Origin: Radicibacter daui
GTDB lineage: Bacteria; Pseudomonadota; Alphaproteobacteria; Radicibacterales; Radicibacteraceae
Direction: 5' to 3'
NCBI GenBank assembly: GCA_030657355.1
Contig: CP131056.1
Span: forward strand, 2,190,501 to 2,254,500
Length of the DNA: 64,000 bases
The notes under the pieces were generated by a model. That model was given only the letters and a program-made list of their open reading frames with translations. It ran no database searches and was not told the origin of the DNA. How positions within the stretch are numbered: the stretch's first letter is position 1; every line of letters starts with the position of its first letter. This document shows positions 9,601-19,947 of the stretch, in pieces. The translations under genes and the position numbers were made by a program.

Positions 9601-10527
9601 ATGGCGCAGATCACCGCAGCTCTGGTTAAGGACCTTCGCGAGAAGTCCGGCGCCGGCATGATGGATTGCAAGAAGGCCCTCTCCGAGGTGGATGGCGACA
9701 TTGAAGCCGCCATGGACTGGCTGCGCAAGAAGGGTCTGTCGGCTGCCGCCAAGAAGGCCGGCCGTGTTGCCGCCGAGGGTCTGGTGGCCGTCGCGCAGGG
9801 CGACAAGGTTGCCGCCGCGGTTGAAGTCAACTCCGAGACCGACTTCGTTGCCCGCAACGACAAGTTCCAGGGCTTCGCCGCCGCCGCCGCTTCCGTGGCG
9901 CTCGGTACCGGTACCGACATTGAAGCGCTGAAGGCTGCTGCCTATCCGGGCGCCGGCCACAGCGTGCAGGACGAGCTGACCTCACTCATCGCCACCATCG
10001 GCGAGAACATGGACCTGCGCCGTGCCGCGACGCTGAGCGTCAAGGAAGGCGTGGTGGCCAAGTACGTCCACAACGCCGTTGCCGACGGCCTCGGCAAGAT
10101 TGCCGTTCTGGTCGCGCTGGAATCCACCGGCGACAAGGCCAAGCTGGAAGAGCTGGGCCGTCAGATCGCTATGCACATCGCTGCCGCTCGTCCGGAAGCG
10201 CTCAACATCGCCGATGTCGATGCTTCTGCGCTCGACCGTGAGCGTGACGTTCTCTCCGAGCAGGCCCGCGCCAGCGGCAAGCCGGAAGAGATCATTGCCA
10301 AGATGGTCGAAGGCCGCCTGCGCAAGTACTACGAAGAAGTTGTGCTGCTGGAGCAGGTCTATGTCATCGACGGCGAGAGTAAGGTGAAGCAGGTCGTCGA
10401 GGCCGCTGCCAAGGCTATCGGCGCCCCGGTTGCCCTGACCGGCTTCGTCCGCTTCCAGCTCGGTGAAGGCATCGAGAAGAAGGAAGAGGACTTCGCCGCC
10501 GAAGTCGCCGCGACGCTCAAGGGCTGA
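9601..10527 (+). CDS. tsf: Translation elongation factor Ts
   Basis: Nucleotide exchange factor for EF-Tu, 308 residues. The N-terminal UBA-like module has the signature [21 protein letters not shown], followed by the core with [17 protein letters not shown]. The EF-Tu-contacting TDFV motif is intact. The start has a strong AGAGGAAAAGAG site. A hairpin (10541-10569) follows the stop. Confidence 0.97.
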   Translation: MAQITAALVKDLREKSGAGMMDCKKALSEVDGDIEAAMDWLRKKGLSAAAKKAGRVAAEGLVAVAQGDKVAAAVEVNSETDFVARNDKFQGFAAAAASVALGTGTDIEALKAAAYPGAGHSVQDELTSLIATIGENMDLRRAATLSVKEGVVAKYVHNAVADGLGKIAVLVALESTGDKAKLEELGRQIAMHIAAARPEALNIADVDASALDRERDVLSEQARASGKPEEIIAKMVEGRLRKYYEEVVLLEQVYVIDGESKVKQVVEAAAKAIGAPVALTGFVRFQLGEGIEKKEEDFAAEVAATLKG

Positions 10528-10540
10528 TCGCTAAAGCAAG

Positions 10541-10571
10541 AGGGGTTCCGCCATAATGGCGGGACCCCTTT
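10541..10571 (+). terminator. Possible terminator after tsf
   Basis: A 12-bp stem, AGGGGTTCCGCC (10541-10552) with 10558-10569, has a short ATAAT loop. Only TTT follows, so termination is probably partial, letting some transcription continue into pyrH. Confidence 0.6.
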
Positions 10572-10632
10572 GCCTTTATGGCGCCCAGTTGATTGTTCAA
10601 ACATCCTCATCAACCGCATGCGGGGGCATGAA

Positions 10633-11367
10633 ATGGCCGATACGCCACGTTTCAAGCGCGTTCTCTTGAAGATTTCCGGCGAGGCGTTGATGGGGGACCG
10701 GTCCTACGGTCTTGATCCGAACATGGTCTCCCGCGTCTGCGACGAGATCAAGTCGGTGGTCGATCTTGGGGCCGAAGTTTGCCTGGTGGTCGGTGCGGGT
10801 AACATCTTCCGCGGCGTGAGCGGCGCCTCCGCCGGTATCGAGCGGGCCACGGCCGATTATATGGGCATGCTGGCCACCGTGATGAATGCGCTGGCCCTGC
10901 AGGGTGCGCTTGAGGACAAGGGCGTGCCGACGCGCGTGCTCTCCGCCATCCCGATGGCGACCGTTGCCGAACCCTATATCCGTCGCCGCGCCGTACGGCA
11001 CATGGAGAAGGGCCGCGTGGTGATTTTCGCTGCCGGCACCGGCAACCCTTTCTTCACCACCGACACCGCTGCCGCACTGCGCGCTTCCGAAATGGGCTGC
11101 GATGCGCTCCTGAAGGCGACCTCTGTCGACGGTGTCTACGATGCCGACCCCAAGAAGGTGCCGACCGCCAAGCGTTTCGACAAGCTTACCTATCTCGATG
11201 TGCTGTCGCGGGATCTCAAGGTGATGGATGCGGCGGCGATTTCGCTTGCGCGCGAAAACCGCATTCCCATCATCGTATTCTCTATTTTCACCGCTGGTGC
11301 CTTTTCGCAGGTCGTCTGCGGCAAGGGCGTCTTCACCATCGTGACCGACGAGGACGCGGCGCAGTAA
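10633..11367 (+). CDS. pyrH: Uridylate kinase
   Basis: Phosphorylates UMP to UDP in pyrimidine nucleotide synthesis. The protein has 244 residues from ATG 10633 ([21 protein letters not shown]), with GGGGG 8 bases upstream. The amino-acid-kinase fold is evident from [45 protein letters not shown] and [10 protein letters not shown]. The open frame extends upstream to 10570 but that portion overlaps the tsf hairpin. The order tsf-pyrH-frr is conserved across bacteria. Confidence 0.96.
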   Translation: MADTPRFKRVLLKISGEALMGDRSYGLDPNMVSRVCDEIKSVVDLGAEVCLVVGAGNIFRGVSGASAGIERATADYMGMLATVMNALALQGALEDKGVPTRVLSAIPMATVAEPYIRRRAVRHMEKGRVVIFAAGTGNPFFTTDTAAALRASEMGCDALLKATSVDGVYDADPKKVPTAKRFDKLTYLDVLSRDLKVMDAAAISLARENRIPIIVFSIFTAGAFSQVVCGKGVFTIVTDEDAAQ

Positions 11368-11429
11368 GGCTGCAGCCGCAAGGAAAGGGCGCTCCGCCGA
11401 TACGGGGTGGTCCGGATTTGGAGGAATGA

Positions 11430-11993
11430 ATGGCTGACAATGGATTTGATGCCGGTGACGTAAAGCGCCGTATGGAAGGCGCCGTTGAGTCGCTGAAGGT
11501 CGAGTTTTCCGGCCTGCGCACCGGCCGCGCTTCGGCAAACCTGCTGGAGCCGGTAACGGTCGACGTCTACGGCTCGCGCATGCCGCTCAACCAGGTCGGT
11601 ACCGTCGGTGTGCCCGAACCGCGCCTGCTGACGGTGACGGTATGGGACCGCGGCCAGGTCAAGGCGGTGGAAAAGGCGATCCGCGAGGCGGGGCTTGGCC
11701 TCAATCCGCAGACCGAAGGCTCCACCATCCGTGTGCCGATCCCCGAGCTTAATGAAGAGCGCCGCCGCGAACTGTCCAAGGTTGCAGCCAAATATGCCGA
11801 GCAGGCCCGTGTCGCTGTGCGCAATGTGCGCCGCGACGCCATGGACAAGCTGAAAAAGCTGGCCAAGGATGGCGACATCACCGAGGACGAGCAGCACAGC
11901 AAGTCCGACGAGGTTCAGGGTCTTACCGATACTCATATCAAGAAGATCGACGAGACGCTGGCTCATAAAGAAAAAGAGATCATGCAGGTCTGA
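11430..11993 (+). CDS. frr: Ribosome recycling factor
   Basis: Splits post-termination ribosomes together with EF-G. It has 187 residues, the usual length, with the signature [20 protein letters not shown] and the C-terminal helical segment [26 protein letters not shown] just before the ATG is a strong ribosome binding site. The stop codon overlaps the uppS start (TGATG), so translation is coupled. Confidence 0.97.
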   Translation: MADNGFDAGDVKRRMEGAVESLKVEFSGLRTGRASANLLEPVTVDVYGSRMPLNQVGTVGVPEPRLLTVTVWDRGQVKAVEKAIREAGLGLNPQTEGSTIRVPIPELNEERRRELSKVAAKYAEQARVAVRNVRRDAMDKLKKLAKDGDITEDEQHSKSDEVQGLTDTHIKKIDETLAHKEKEIMQV

Positions 11994-12745
11994 TGTCTAC
12001 CGTGCAGCCCCCTGTGTTTGCCGCTTCCAGCGAGGTCGATAACGGCACCGTGCCGGCCCACATTGCCATCATCATGGATGGCAATGGCCGGTGGGCGCTG
12101 TCGCGCGGCCTGTCGCGCAGTGACGGGCACAGGGCCGGGGTGGATGCCGTCGAGAGGGCGGTCAACGCCGCTCTCGATGCCGGGGTCGGTTATCTGACGC
12201 TTTACGGTTTCTCGACCGAAAACTGGCGCCGTCCTCCGCTGGAGGTCGCCTCGCTGATGGGGCTGGTGCGCGAAGTCTTTGGCCAGGGATTCATCGGCCG
12301 GCTGCAGGCCAAGGGGGTGAGGGTTCGCTTTATCGGCGACCGTTCCGCCTTGTCGCGTGACGTTAACTGGGTGATGGATCGCGCCGAAAATGTGACCCGC
12401 AACGAAAAGCGCCTGCTGCTGACCATCGCCTTCAATTACGGTAGCCGCCAGGAACTGGTCGATGCCGTGCGCAGCGTTGCCGCCCAGGTGGAAAGCGGCA
12501 CGCTGAAGGCGGCGGACGTAACCGAAGAGACCGTGGCGGGCAATCTGATGACGGCAGGTTTGCCGGATCCGGATTTGCTGATCCGGACGTCGGGCGAAAA
12601 GCGCATCAGCAACTTCCTGCTCTGGCAATGTGCCTATGCCGAGCTGGTTTTTTCCGACGTGCTGTGGCCGGACTTTTCGGCCGAGCATTTCGATGCCGCC
12701 CTTTCGGAGTTTCGGGCAAGGCAACGTCGTTTCGGCGCTGTGTAG
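11993..12745 (+). CDS. uppS: Undecaprenyl diphosphate synthase
   Basis: Cis-prenyltransferase that makes the C55 lipid carrier for cell wall synthesis. The 250-residue protein has the catalytic P-loop IIMDGNGRWA (Asp29), the LYGFSTENWRRP motif, and C-terminal RTSGEKRISNFLLWQCAYAEL and LWPDF motifs. The ATG overlaps the frr stop by one base. It begins the envelope-lipid part of the cluster (uppS-cdsA-dxr-rseP-bamA). Confidence 0.96.
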   Translation: MSTVQPPVFAASSEVDNGTVPAHIAIIMDGNGRWALSRGLSRSDGHRAGVDAVERAVNAALDAGVGYLTLYGFSTENWRRPPLEVASLMGLVREVFGQGFIGRLQAKGVRVRFIGDRSALSRDVNWVMDRAENVTRNEKRLLLTIAFNYGSRQELVDAVRSVAAQVESGTLKAADVTEETVAGNLMTAGLPDPDLLIRTSGEKRISNFLLWQCAYAELVFSDVLWPDFSAEHFDAALSEFRARQRRFGAV

Positions 12746-12812
12746 GTATAAACGCCGTTAGGGCACCTATTGTCGTCTGGCTTTTCCAGCGGCCCCAGTC
12801 AAGGCTTGCAGA

Positions 12813-13628
12813 GTGGCGCTTCCCAAAGATCTGTTGCCCCGTTTTCTTTCTGCCAGCGTGCTGGCGCCTGTCGTTCTTGTCGGGCTTTGGCTCGGCGGCA
12901 CGGTTTTTACCCTCATGATGGCGGTCATTGCGCTCGTCGGCGTTTACGAATGGACGCGCATCTGCGGAGCACCACGCCGGGACTGGCCTGTATGGGCAGC
13001 ACTCGCTCTCACGATCCTGAGCATAGCCACTTCGGCAACGCTGGGATCGGGCGCTGGTCTGATAACGGTACTGGCCGGAGCGGTCATCTTCCGGGTTGCA
13101 CTGTTCTTTGCCCCTCTTGCGCGCAACCTGACGGCCTTCGGCCTTGCCTATGTCACCATTGCTGCGATTGGGCTTGTCTGGCTGCGCTCCATCCCAGAAA
13201 TCGGTGCAGAACTGGTCGTTTGCCTGCTGGTGGCCGTATGGGCGACCGACATCGGCGCCTATTTTTCCGGCCGGCTGATTGGCGGCCCCAGGATTGCGCC
13301 CTCCATCAGCCCCAACAAGACATGGGCTGGCCTGATCGGGGGCATGGCCTGTTCCGGCCTGGTCATGGCGCTGCTGGCGGATGTGCTGTTCGATATTGAC
13401 TGGCCGCTGCATGTGCCAGTCTTCGGCGCCGGTGCCCTGCTGGCGGTAGTGGCGCAGGTTGGCGATTTTGGTGAATCCGCGCTAAAGCGACGCTTCGGCG
13501 TCAAGGACAGCGGGCATATCATCCCGGGACATGGCGGCGTGCTTGACCGGGTAGACGGCGTGCTCTCCGCAGCGCCGGTGATGGCTATCGTTATCTTCCT
13601 CGCGCGAGCAAACGGGTTCGAGTTTTGA
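12813..13628 (+). CDS. cdsA: Phosphatidate cytidylyltransferase
   Basis: Makes CDP-diacylglycerol, precursor of all phospholipids, in the inner membrane. The 271-residue protein is mostly membrane helices (at least seven). The C-terminal CDP-transferase signature is present: SPNKTWAG, GDFGESALKRRFGVKDSGHIIPGHGGVLDRVDG. The start is GTG 12813; the upstream purine stretch is weak. Its end meets the start of dxr. Confidence 0.94.
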   Translation: MALPKDLLPRFLSASVLAPVVLVGLWLGGTVFTLMMAVIALVGVYEWTRICGAPRRDWPVWAALALTILSIATSATLGSGAGLITVLAGAVIFRVALFFAPLARNLTAFGLAYVTIAAIGLVWLRSIPEIGAELVVCLLVAVWATDIGAYFSGRLIGGPRIAPSISPNKTWAGLIGGMACSGLVMALLADVLFDIDWPLHVPVFGAGALLAVVAQVGDFGESALKRRFGVKDSGHIIPGHGGVLDRVDGVLSAAPVMAIVIFLARANGFEF

Positions 13629-13639
13629 GTGTCGCAGCG

Positions 13640-14860
13640 ATGAAATCTGCAGTCGGTAATGGCGCGTCGAGACCCGGCACGGGGACGCCTGATCCGCGCG
13701 TCATCTCCATTCTGGGCGCTACCGGTTCAGTCGGGACCAGCACGGTCGAGGTGATTGCAGCCAATCCCGGGCAGTTCGCCGTCGAGGCGGTGACGGCGGG
13801 CTCGAATGCCGAAGGGTTGGCTCAGCTTGCCCGCAGCTGCGGTGCACGTTACGCCGCCATTGCTGACGAGGCGGCTTATGGCGACCTCAAGAGAGCGCTG
13901 GGAGGCAGCGGTATCGAAGCAGCGGCAGGAGAGGCTGCTGTGATCGAGGCGGCGCGCCGGCCAAGCGATATGGTGATGGCTGCTATCGTCGGCGCGGCGG
14001 GCTTGGCGCCCACCATGGCGGCCATCGAGCGCGGCGCACAAGTTGCTTTTGCCAACAAGGAAGTGCTGGTTTGCGCCGGGCCGCTGGTCATGGCGCGTCT
14101 CGGTGAAACCGGGGCTGTGCTGCTACCTGTGGACAGCGAGCATAACGCCATATTCCAGGTCTATTCCGGACGTCGTGACGATATTCACCGGCTGATCCTG
14201 ACCGCGTCCGGCGGGCCGTTCAGAAGCGCCACGCGCGAGCAGATGGCGGCCGCGACGCCAGAGACGGCGCTGAAGCATCCGGTCTGGTCGATGGGGGCCA
14301 AGATCTCTATCGACAGTGCGACGATGATGAACAAGGGCCTTGAGGTGATCGAGGCGGCCTATCTGTTCGACATGCCGGAGCCGCAGGTGGATGTTCTCGT
14401 GCACCCGCAATCGATTGTGCACAGCCTGGTTGAGTACAAGGATGGTTCCATTCTGGCGCAGCTTGGCTCGCCGGATATGCGCACGCCGATTGCCCATGCG
14501 CTGGCCTGGCCGGAGCGTATATCCTCCGGTGCCGAACGCCTTGATCTTGCCGCCATGAGCAGCCTTTCTTTTGAAGCCCCGGACGAGGTGCGGTTTCCGG
14601 CCCTGCGGCTTGCCCGGCAGAGCCTGAAGGCTGGCGGCGGGGCGCCGACGGTCCTCAATGCAGCGAACGAAATGGCGGTCGCTGCCTTTCTGGAGCGGCG
14701 GATCGGTTTCCTGGAGATTGCGGCGGTGGTGGAAGAGACGCTCGGCCGGGCGGCACTGCCGCAGGTGCTGACGATTGACGATGTGATTGCCCTTGACCGG
14801 GAGGCCCGGCAGGTGGCGAGTGGCGTGATCGCCGACGGCCTGACGCGCCGGGCGGTCTGA
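13640..14860 (+). CDS. dxr: 1-deoxy-D-xylulose 5-phosphate reductoisomerase
   Basis: Second enzyme of the MEP isoprenoid pathway. The protein has 406 residues from ATG 13640; TTG 13625, overlapping the cdsA stop, is an alternative and would add five residues. The NADPH-binding motif ISILGATGSVGTSTVEV lies near residue 25 after a short polar extension. NKEVLV, VDSEHNAIFQ (metal binding) and SGGPFR are intact. Its product feeds isoprenoid synthesis, including UppS upstream and IspDF at about 56 kb. Confidence 0.95.
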   Translation: MKSAVGNGASRPGTGTPDPRVISILGATGSVGTSTVEVIAANPGQFAVEAVTAGSNAEGLAQLARSCGARYAAIADEAAYGDLKRALGGSGIEAAAGEAAVIEAARRPSDMVMAAIVGAAGLAPTMAAIERGAQVAFANKEVLVCAGPLVMARLGETGAVLLPVDSEHNAIFQVYSGRRDDIHRLILTASGGPFRSATREQMAAATPETALKHPVWSMGAKISIDSATMMNKGLEVIEAAYLFDMPEPQVDVLVHPQSIVHSLVEYKDGSILAQLGSPDMRTPIAHALAWPERISSGAERLDLAAMSSLSFEAPDEVRFPALRLARQSLKAGGGAPTVLNAANEMAVAAFLERRIGFLEIAAVVEETLGRAALPQVLTIDDVIALDREARQVASGVIADGLTRRAV

Positions 14861-14873
14861 CGGGGCAGATGGA

Positions 14874-15971
14874 ATGATTCACGGACTGTTATCAAGCCTG
14901 CTGCCTTTCCTGGTCGTGCTGACGGTGCTCGTCTTCGTGCACGAGCTTGGGCACTACCTGATCGCCCGTGCGGCTGGTGTGCAGGTGGACGTATTTTCGA
15001 TCGGTTTCGGGCCGGAACTGTTCGGTTTCAATGACCGGGCTGGTACGCGCTGGCGCTTCAGCGCCATCCCGCTTGGCGGTTACGTGGCCATGCATGGTGA
15101 AGGGGACGGGTCGGAAGAGCCGGATCCGGCCGTATCCTTTGCCCACAAATCGGTCGCCAAACGGGCCGCGGTGGTGATTGCGGGCCCGGCGGCCAATTTC
15201 CTCTTCGCCATCGTGGTTCTGGCCGGGCTGTTCATGACTGTTGGCCAGCCCTACAGCGTGCCGGTCATCAGCGACGTGACCGCAGGAAGCGCTGCCGAAC
15301 GTGCCGGGCTCAAGCCCGGAGATACCATCCTGTCGATCGACGGATCGGGGGTCGAGCGCTTTGAGGATATCCAGCAGCATGTGCAGCTCAATTCAGGCAC
15401 GTCGCTGGATATCCGCATCCGCCGCGATGGCGTGGAGCAGGAGATTACCGCGACCCCGGATGTGGTGACGTCGAAGGATACGCTCGGTAACGAGTTCAGC
15501 CATGGGCTGCTCGGTATTCGCAGCGGGGTTGTCGATTACCGTCGCCATGGGCCGGTCGACGCGGTTGGTGGCGCGGCGCAGGAGACCTGGGGCATGTCCA
15601 AGGCCATTCTGGTGGCCCTCGGTCAATATATCGCAGGCAAGCGTTCGACGCAGGAACTGGCGGGGCCTGTCGGTATAGCGCAGCTTTCTGGACAGGTCGC
15701 GCAGGCCGGTGTCCTGCCGGTCATCAATCTCATGGTCATCCTGTCGATCAATCTCGGCCTGATCAACCTGCTGCCGGTGCCGATGCTCGATGGCGGTCAC
15801 CTCGTGTTTTTTGGTATTGAAGCGCTGCGCGGCAAGCCGCTTGGCCAGAGAGTCCGAAATTTTAGTTTCGGCGTCGGATATGCTTTGGTATTGACGCTCA
15901 TGGTCTTTGCGACCTGGAACGACCTGCGTCGTCTTCAGGTTTTTGACTTTTTACAAAAACTTATGTCCTGA
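14874..15971 (+). CDS. rseP: Site-2 intramembrane metalloprotease RseP
   Basis: Zinc protease of the inner membrane that cleaves membrane-bound regulators, classically anti-sigma factors of envelope stress. The 365-residue protein has the zinc motif HELGH (residues 23-27) in its first membrane helix, a single PDZ domain (about 115-200, SDVTAGSAAERAGLKPGDTILSIDG) and the second metal-ligand motif PVPMLDGGHL near residue 303. E. coli RseP has two PDZ domains; one is common in Alphaproteobacteria. Placement between dxr and bamA is the conserved order. Confidence 0.94.
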   Translation: MIHGLLSSLLPFLVVLTVLVFVHELGHYLIARAAGVQVDVFSIGFGPELFGFNDRAGTRWRFSAIPLGGYVAMHGEGDGSEEPDPAVSFAHKSVAKRAAVVIAGPAANFLFAIVVLAGLFMTVGQPYSVPVISDVTAGSAAERAGLKPGDTILSIDGSGVERFEDIQQHVQLNSGTSLDIRIRRDGVEQEITATPDVVTSKDTLGNEFSHGLLGIRSGVVDYRRHGPVDAVGGAAQETWGMSKAILVALGQYIAGKRSTQELAGPVGIAQLSGQVAQAGVLPVINLMVILSINLGLINLLPVPMLDGGHLVFFGIEALRGKPLGQRVRNFSFGVGYALVLTLMVFATWNDLRRLQVFDFLQKLMS

Positions 15972-15992
15972 GGCGGAAAGTTGGGCTGGGGG

Positions 15993-18308
15993 ATGATGTC
16001 AACGCGTGGGCGACTGTTTTCGTCACTGAGTGCGGTCGCTATTGGCTCGGCTCTGGCCTGTTCCGCCCCGCTGGCGGCGCTGGCCCAGACCGACAGTGCC
16101 CAGCAGCTTCCGGCGGGCACCATCGCCCGCGTGGAGGTGGTGGGCGCGCAGCGTATCGACCCGGAGACGATCCGTTCCTATCTGACGCTGGGACCCGGAG
16201 ATCCGTTCGACGGTCGCAAGATTGATGCTTCGCTCAAGCAACTGTTCCAGACCGGGTTGTTCTCGGACGTCAATCTGAAGCGGGATGGCGATGCGCTGGT
16301 AGTAACCGTCAGCGAAAATCCGGTCATCAATCGCATTGCCTTCGAGGGCAACGAGCGCATTAAGGATGATGCGCTTCAGAACGAGATCGAATTGCGCCCG
16401 CGCGTGGTCTTCACCCGCACAAAGGCGCAGACTGATGTTGAGCGCATCGAAGAGCTCTATCGCCGTCAGGGTCGTTATGCGGCCAAGGTCGTGCCCAAGA
16501 TCATCCAGCAGGAGCAGAACCGCGTCGACCTCGTGTTCGAGATCGATGAGGGGCCGCTTAGCAAGATCCGGCGCATCCAGTTTGTCGGCAACCATCGCTT
16601 CAATGACGATCAGCTGAAAGAAGTCATCCAGAGCAAGGAAACGCGCTGGTATCGCTTCCTTTCCAGCACCGATGTTTACGATCCTGATCGTATGACGTTC
16701 GATCGTGAATTGCTGCGGCGCTATTATCTGAAGAACGGCTATGCCGACTTCCGGGTATCGTCAGCTATTGCTGAGTTAACGCCTAACCGTGAAGACTTCT
16801 TCATCACCTTCACTGTTGAGGAAGGGGAACGTTACCAGCTTGGTGATGTGACCGTGACCAGCGAGGTTCAGGGCCTCAGCACGGAAGCTCTTCAGGGTGC
16901 TGTTGGCATCAAAAAAGGCGACTGGTACAACGCCGACGCGGTGGACAGCACCATCCAGGCGATCCAGCAACGCGCCGGCGACCTGCAGTTCGCCTTCATC
17001 GATGTGACGCCACGCGTGCGGCGTAATCGTGAGAAGCACACGCTCGACATTACGCTCGTGGTGCAGGAAGGCCGCCGTGCCTATGTCGGCAAGATCAACA
17101 TTACCGGCAATGTGCGCACACTGGACGAGGTCATCCGCCGCGAGATGGAGCTGGTGGAGGAAGATCCCTTCAACGTCGCTGCATTGCGCCGATCGGAAAA
17201 GCGCATCAAGGATCTCGGCTTCTTCTCCAAGGTCGATGTCTTCACCCAGCCGGGTGAGGTGCAGGACAAGGTGGATGTCGAAGTTAACGTCACCGAGCAG
17301 TCGACGGGCGAACTCAGCTTCGGTGCCGGCTTCTCGACCAGCGATGGCCTGCTGGGGCAGGTCAGCATGCGCGAGCGCAATCTGCTCGGTCGTGGTCAGG
17401 ATTTGAAACTTTCGACGACGCTCTCCTTCAAGAGCTCGCTCTATGATGTCAGCTTTACGGAACCCTACTTCCTCGATCGTAAGCTCGCTGCCGGCTTCGA
17501 CCTCTATCACACCACCCGTGATAATCAGGATGAGAGTTCATACGACCTGACGCGAACCGGCCTTGGTCTGCGTCTGGGATATGATCTGACTGATGAGCTC
17601 AAGCAGGACCTAGGCTATACAATCGCACAAACCAAAGTTGACAATGTAGATGACGACGCTTCGCTGCTGATCAAGGAGCAGGAGGGCAGTCGTATCAAGT
17701 CTGCTGTGACGCAGAAGCTGACCTTTGATGCGCGCGACAGCAAACTTTTCCCGACGTCCGGTTATGTGCTGACACTCAGCAACGAACTGGCAGGTGTCGG
17801 CGGAGACCAACGCAGCCTCCAGACTGTAGGCCAAGCGGCTTATTATATTCCGGTTTCCGAAGGATGGACCCTGTCGATCGGAGGAGAAGGCGGTTCCATC
17901 TTTGGCATTGGCCAGGATGTACCGATTTACGAGCGTTTCTTCCTGGGCGGCAGCAGCTTCCGTGGTTTCGAGTCCGGCGGTCTTGGGCCGCGCGACCGTA
18001 GCACCGGCGACGCTCTTGGCGGCGAAGGGTACTTCAAGCAGACCAACGAGCTCAGCTTCCCGCTCGGCCTTCCCGATGAACTGGGCGTCAGCGGGCGTCT
18101 CTTCACCGATATCGGCAGCATTGCGGGTGTGAGCGATACCAGTGGTGCCGATGTTGTTGATGATTTTGCCATCCGCGCTTCCACCGGCTTTGGTGTGTCC
18201 TGGCGCTCGCCGTTGGGCGTCATCGCTATCGACTACGGCATCCCGGTGATGAAGGAATCCTACGACAAGACGGAATCCATCCGGATCAGCTTCGGTACGA
18301 GTTTCTGA
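15993..18308 (+). CDS. bamA: Outer membrane protein assembly factor BamA
   Basis: Central beta-barrel of the BAM complex, which inserts outer-membrane proteins. After a signal peptide (cut near ALAQ) come five POTRA repeats, recognisable by recurring turns such as VSENPVINRIAFEGNERI, IRRIQFVGNHRF and VGKINITGNVRTLDEVIRRE, then a C-terminal 16-strand barrel. The loop-6 motif FRGFESGGLGPRD and the terminal RISFGTSF ending in Phe are typical. The start is uncertain between TTG 15981, ATG 15993 and ATG 15996; a GGGGG run lies immediately before 15993. The stop overlaps the skp start. Confidence 0.96.
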   Translation: MMSTRGRLFSSLSAVAIGSALACSAPLAALAQTDSAQQLPAGTIARVEVVGAQRIDPETIRSYLTLGPGDPFDGRKIDASLKQLFQTGLFSDVNLKRDGDALVVTVSENPVINRIAFEGNERIKDDALQNEIELRPRVVFTRTKAQTDVERIEELYRRQGRYAAKVVPKIIQQEQNRVDLVFEIDEGPLSKIRRIQFVGNHRFNDDQLKEVIQSKETRWYRFLSSTDVYDPDRMTFDRELLRRYYLKNGYADFRVSSAIAELTPNREDFFITFTVEEGERYQLGDVTVTSEVQGLSTEALQGAVGIKKGDWYNADAVDSTIQAIQQRAGDLQFAFIDVTPRVRRNREKHTLDITLVVQEGRRAYVGKINITGNVRTLDEVIRREMELVEEDPFNVAALRRSEKRIKDLGFFSKVDVFTQPGEVQDKVDVEVNVTEQSTGELSFGAGFSTSDGLLGQVSMRERNLLGRGQDLKLSTTLSFKSSLYDVSFTEPYFLDRKLAAGFDLYHTTRDNQDESSYDLTRTGLGLRLGYDLTDELKQDLGYTIAQTKVDNVDDDASLLIKEQEGSRIKSAVTQKLTFDARDSKLFPTSGYVLTLSNELAGVGGDQRSLQTVGQAAYYIPVSEGWTLSIGGEGGSIFGIGQDVPIYERFFLGGSSFRGFESGGLGPRDRSTGDALGGEGYFKQTNELSFPLGLPDELGVSGRLFTDIGSIAGVSDTSGADVVDDFAIRASTGFGVSWRSPLGVIAIDYGIPVMKESYDKTESIRISFGTSF

Positions 18309-18880
18309 TGTTCTGCGGAGCAGGCTTGCGGCTTGCCGCGACAGGCTTGTTGCTATCGGTCGGCTCGCCGATGACGGCCATGGCACAGTCTGCATCTGTG
18401 GAACAGGGGGAGGCCCCGTCCTACATGGTTGTCGACATGCAGCAGGTGCTGCAGGACAGCAAGGCCGTGGTGAGCGTCAAGGCCCAGATTGACAAGCGGC
18501 GTGCCTCTATCCAGGACGAGGTCTCCAAGCTTGAAGCCGAGCTCAGGACTTCGGAAAAATCCCTCCAGGATGCCCGCCCAACCTTGTCTCAGGATGAGTT
18601 CGAGGCACGGCGCAAGGCGTTTGAGCAGCGGGTTTCCCAGGTTCAGGCCATCGTTCAGGACCGGCGCCAGTCGCTGGAGAAGGCCTATAGCGATGCGATG
18701 AACGATATCCGCAAGCAGCTGCTTGAAATCATCGCCAAGACCGCGGAAAAGGACGGCATTGCTCTGGTACTTTCCAAGCAGCAGGTCATCATGGTCGACC
18801 GCAAATATGAGAAGACCGGGGAAATTCTCGCGACGCTCGATGCGCAGTTGCCCGATTACAAGGTGCAAATCACGCCCTGA
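18308..18880 (+). CDS. skp: Periplasmic chaperone Skp/OmpH family
   Basis: Holds unfolded outer-membrane proteins on their way to BamA. The 190-residue protein has a signal peptide ending in TAMAQ at about residue 27, then a charged alpha-helical region (about 60-150), rich in Glu, Gln, Arg and Lys, that fits the Skp tentacle coiled coil. The N-terminal VVDMQQVLQDSKAV and C-terminal GIALVLSKQQVIMVD strands form the trimerisation core. The one-base overlap with the bamA stop shows coupled expression. Confidence 0.9.
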   Translation: MFCGAGLRLAATGLLLSVGSPMTAMAQSASVEQGEAPSYMVVDMQQVLQDSKAVVSVKAQIDKRRASIQDEVSKLEAELRTSEKSLQDARPTLSQDEFEARRKAFEQRVSQVQAIVQDRRQSLEKAYSDAMNDIRKQLLEIIAKTAEKDGIALVLSKQQVIMVDRKYEKTGEILATLDAQLPDYKVQITP

Positions 18881-18920
18881 TCAAAGGCGCGTGACTCCCT
18901 CAAGGGTTTTTTAGATAACA

Positions 18921-19946
18921 ATGGCCGATCCCCGGTTTTTTCCGCGCCCCGAGCCGCTAAGCGTCAAGGACCTTGCCAGCATTGGTGGTTGCGATCTCGC
19001 CACGCCGGCGCTTGGTGATCGTATCATTGACGATATTGCGCCGTTGTCTTCGGCAGGTCCGCAGCATCTGAGCTTTCTCGACAACGTAAAATATGCCGAC
19101 GCCTTCGCCGTGACCCAGGCAGGGGCTTGCGTCGTCCATCCCGATGCCGTGCCGCGAGCACCTGAGGGAGTGGCGCTGTTACTGTCAGCCAGGCCTTATC
19201 GCAGCTACGCGCTCATCGTTCAGCGCTTTTATCCCGCACGTCCGGCGATGGCGGGCGTGGCGGACGGTGCCCATGTCGACCCGACCGCCATTCTGGCTCC
19301 GGACTGCGAGGTTGCCGCAGGCGCGGTGATTGGCGCCCGGGCGGAAGTTGGTGCTGGCGCCATCATTGGCCCCAATGCGGTGATTGGTGAGAGCGTGGTA
19401 ATCGGGGCCGGGACGACCGTTGGGGCCAATGCCTCGCTTTCCCATTGCCTGATCGGTGCGCGGGTGGAAATTCACCCCGGTGTGCGCATCGGGCAGCGCG
19501 GTTTTGGCTTCGCCATGGGCGCCGAAGGGCACGTGGTGTTGCCGCAGGTGGGCCGCGTGATCGTGGAAGATGACGTCGAGATTGGTGCCAACAGCTGCAT
19601 CGATCGTGGCGCCGGCCCGGACACTGTCATTGGCCGGGGGGCCAAGATCGACAACCTGGTGATGATTGCCCACAATGTTCGTGTCGGCCCCGGCGCGGTC
19701 CTTGTTGCGCAGGTAGGCGTCGCGGGGAGTTCTTCTATCGGCGCTTTTGCTGTATTAGCCGGGCAGGTTGGTGTTGCCGGTCATTTGAAGGTCGGCAACG
19801 GTGCCCAGATTGCTGCGCAATCGGGCATCATGAGGGATGTTGAAGCGGGGGAGAGCGTCATGGGGTCGCCGGCGGTTCCGATCAAGGAACATTTCCGCCA
19901 GCTGACCGCGCTCAGGATGCTGATCAAGCGAAAGGGAAAGAACTAA
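18921..19946 (+). CDS. lpxD: UDP-3-O-acylglucosamine N-acyltransferase LpxD
   Basis: Third committed step of lipid A synthesis: adds a 3-hydroxyacyl chain to the 2-amino group of the acylated UDP-glucosamine. The 341-residue protein has an N-terminal uridine-binding domain ([13 protein letters not shown]), then a left-handed beta-helix of hexapeptide repeats from about residue 113 ([20 protein letters not shown] and many copies of GA.IG). HNVRVG holds the conserved catalytic-type histidine. C-terminal helices follow. It starts 40 bases after skp, with only one base between its stop and fabZ. Confidence 0.95.
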   Translation: MADPRFFPRPEPLSVKDLASIGGCDLATPALGDRIIDDIAPLSSAGPQHLSFLDNVKYADAFAVTQAGACVVHPDAVPRAPEGVALLLSARPYRSYALIVQRFYPARPAMAGVADGAHVDPTAILAPDCEVAAGAVIGARAEVGAGAIIGPNAVIGESVVIGAGTTVGANASLSHCLIGARVEIHPGVRIGQRGFGFAMGAEGHVVLPQVGRVIVEDDVEIGANSCIDRGAGPDTVIGRGAKIDNLVMIAHNVRVGPGAVLVAQVGVAGSSSIGAFAVLAGQVGVAGHLKVGNGAQIAAQSGIMRDVEAGESVMGSPAVPIKEHFRQLTALRMLIKRKGKN

Positions 19947-19947
19947 A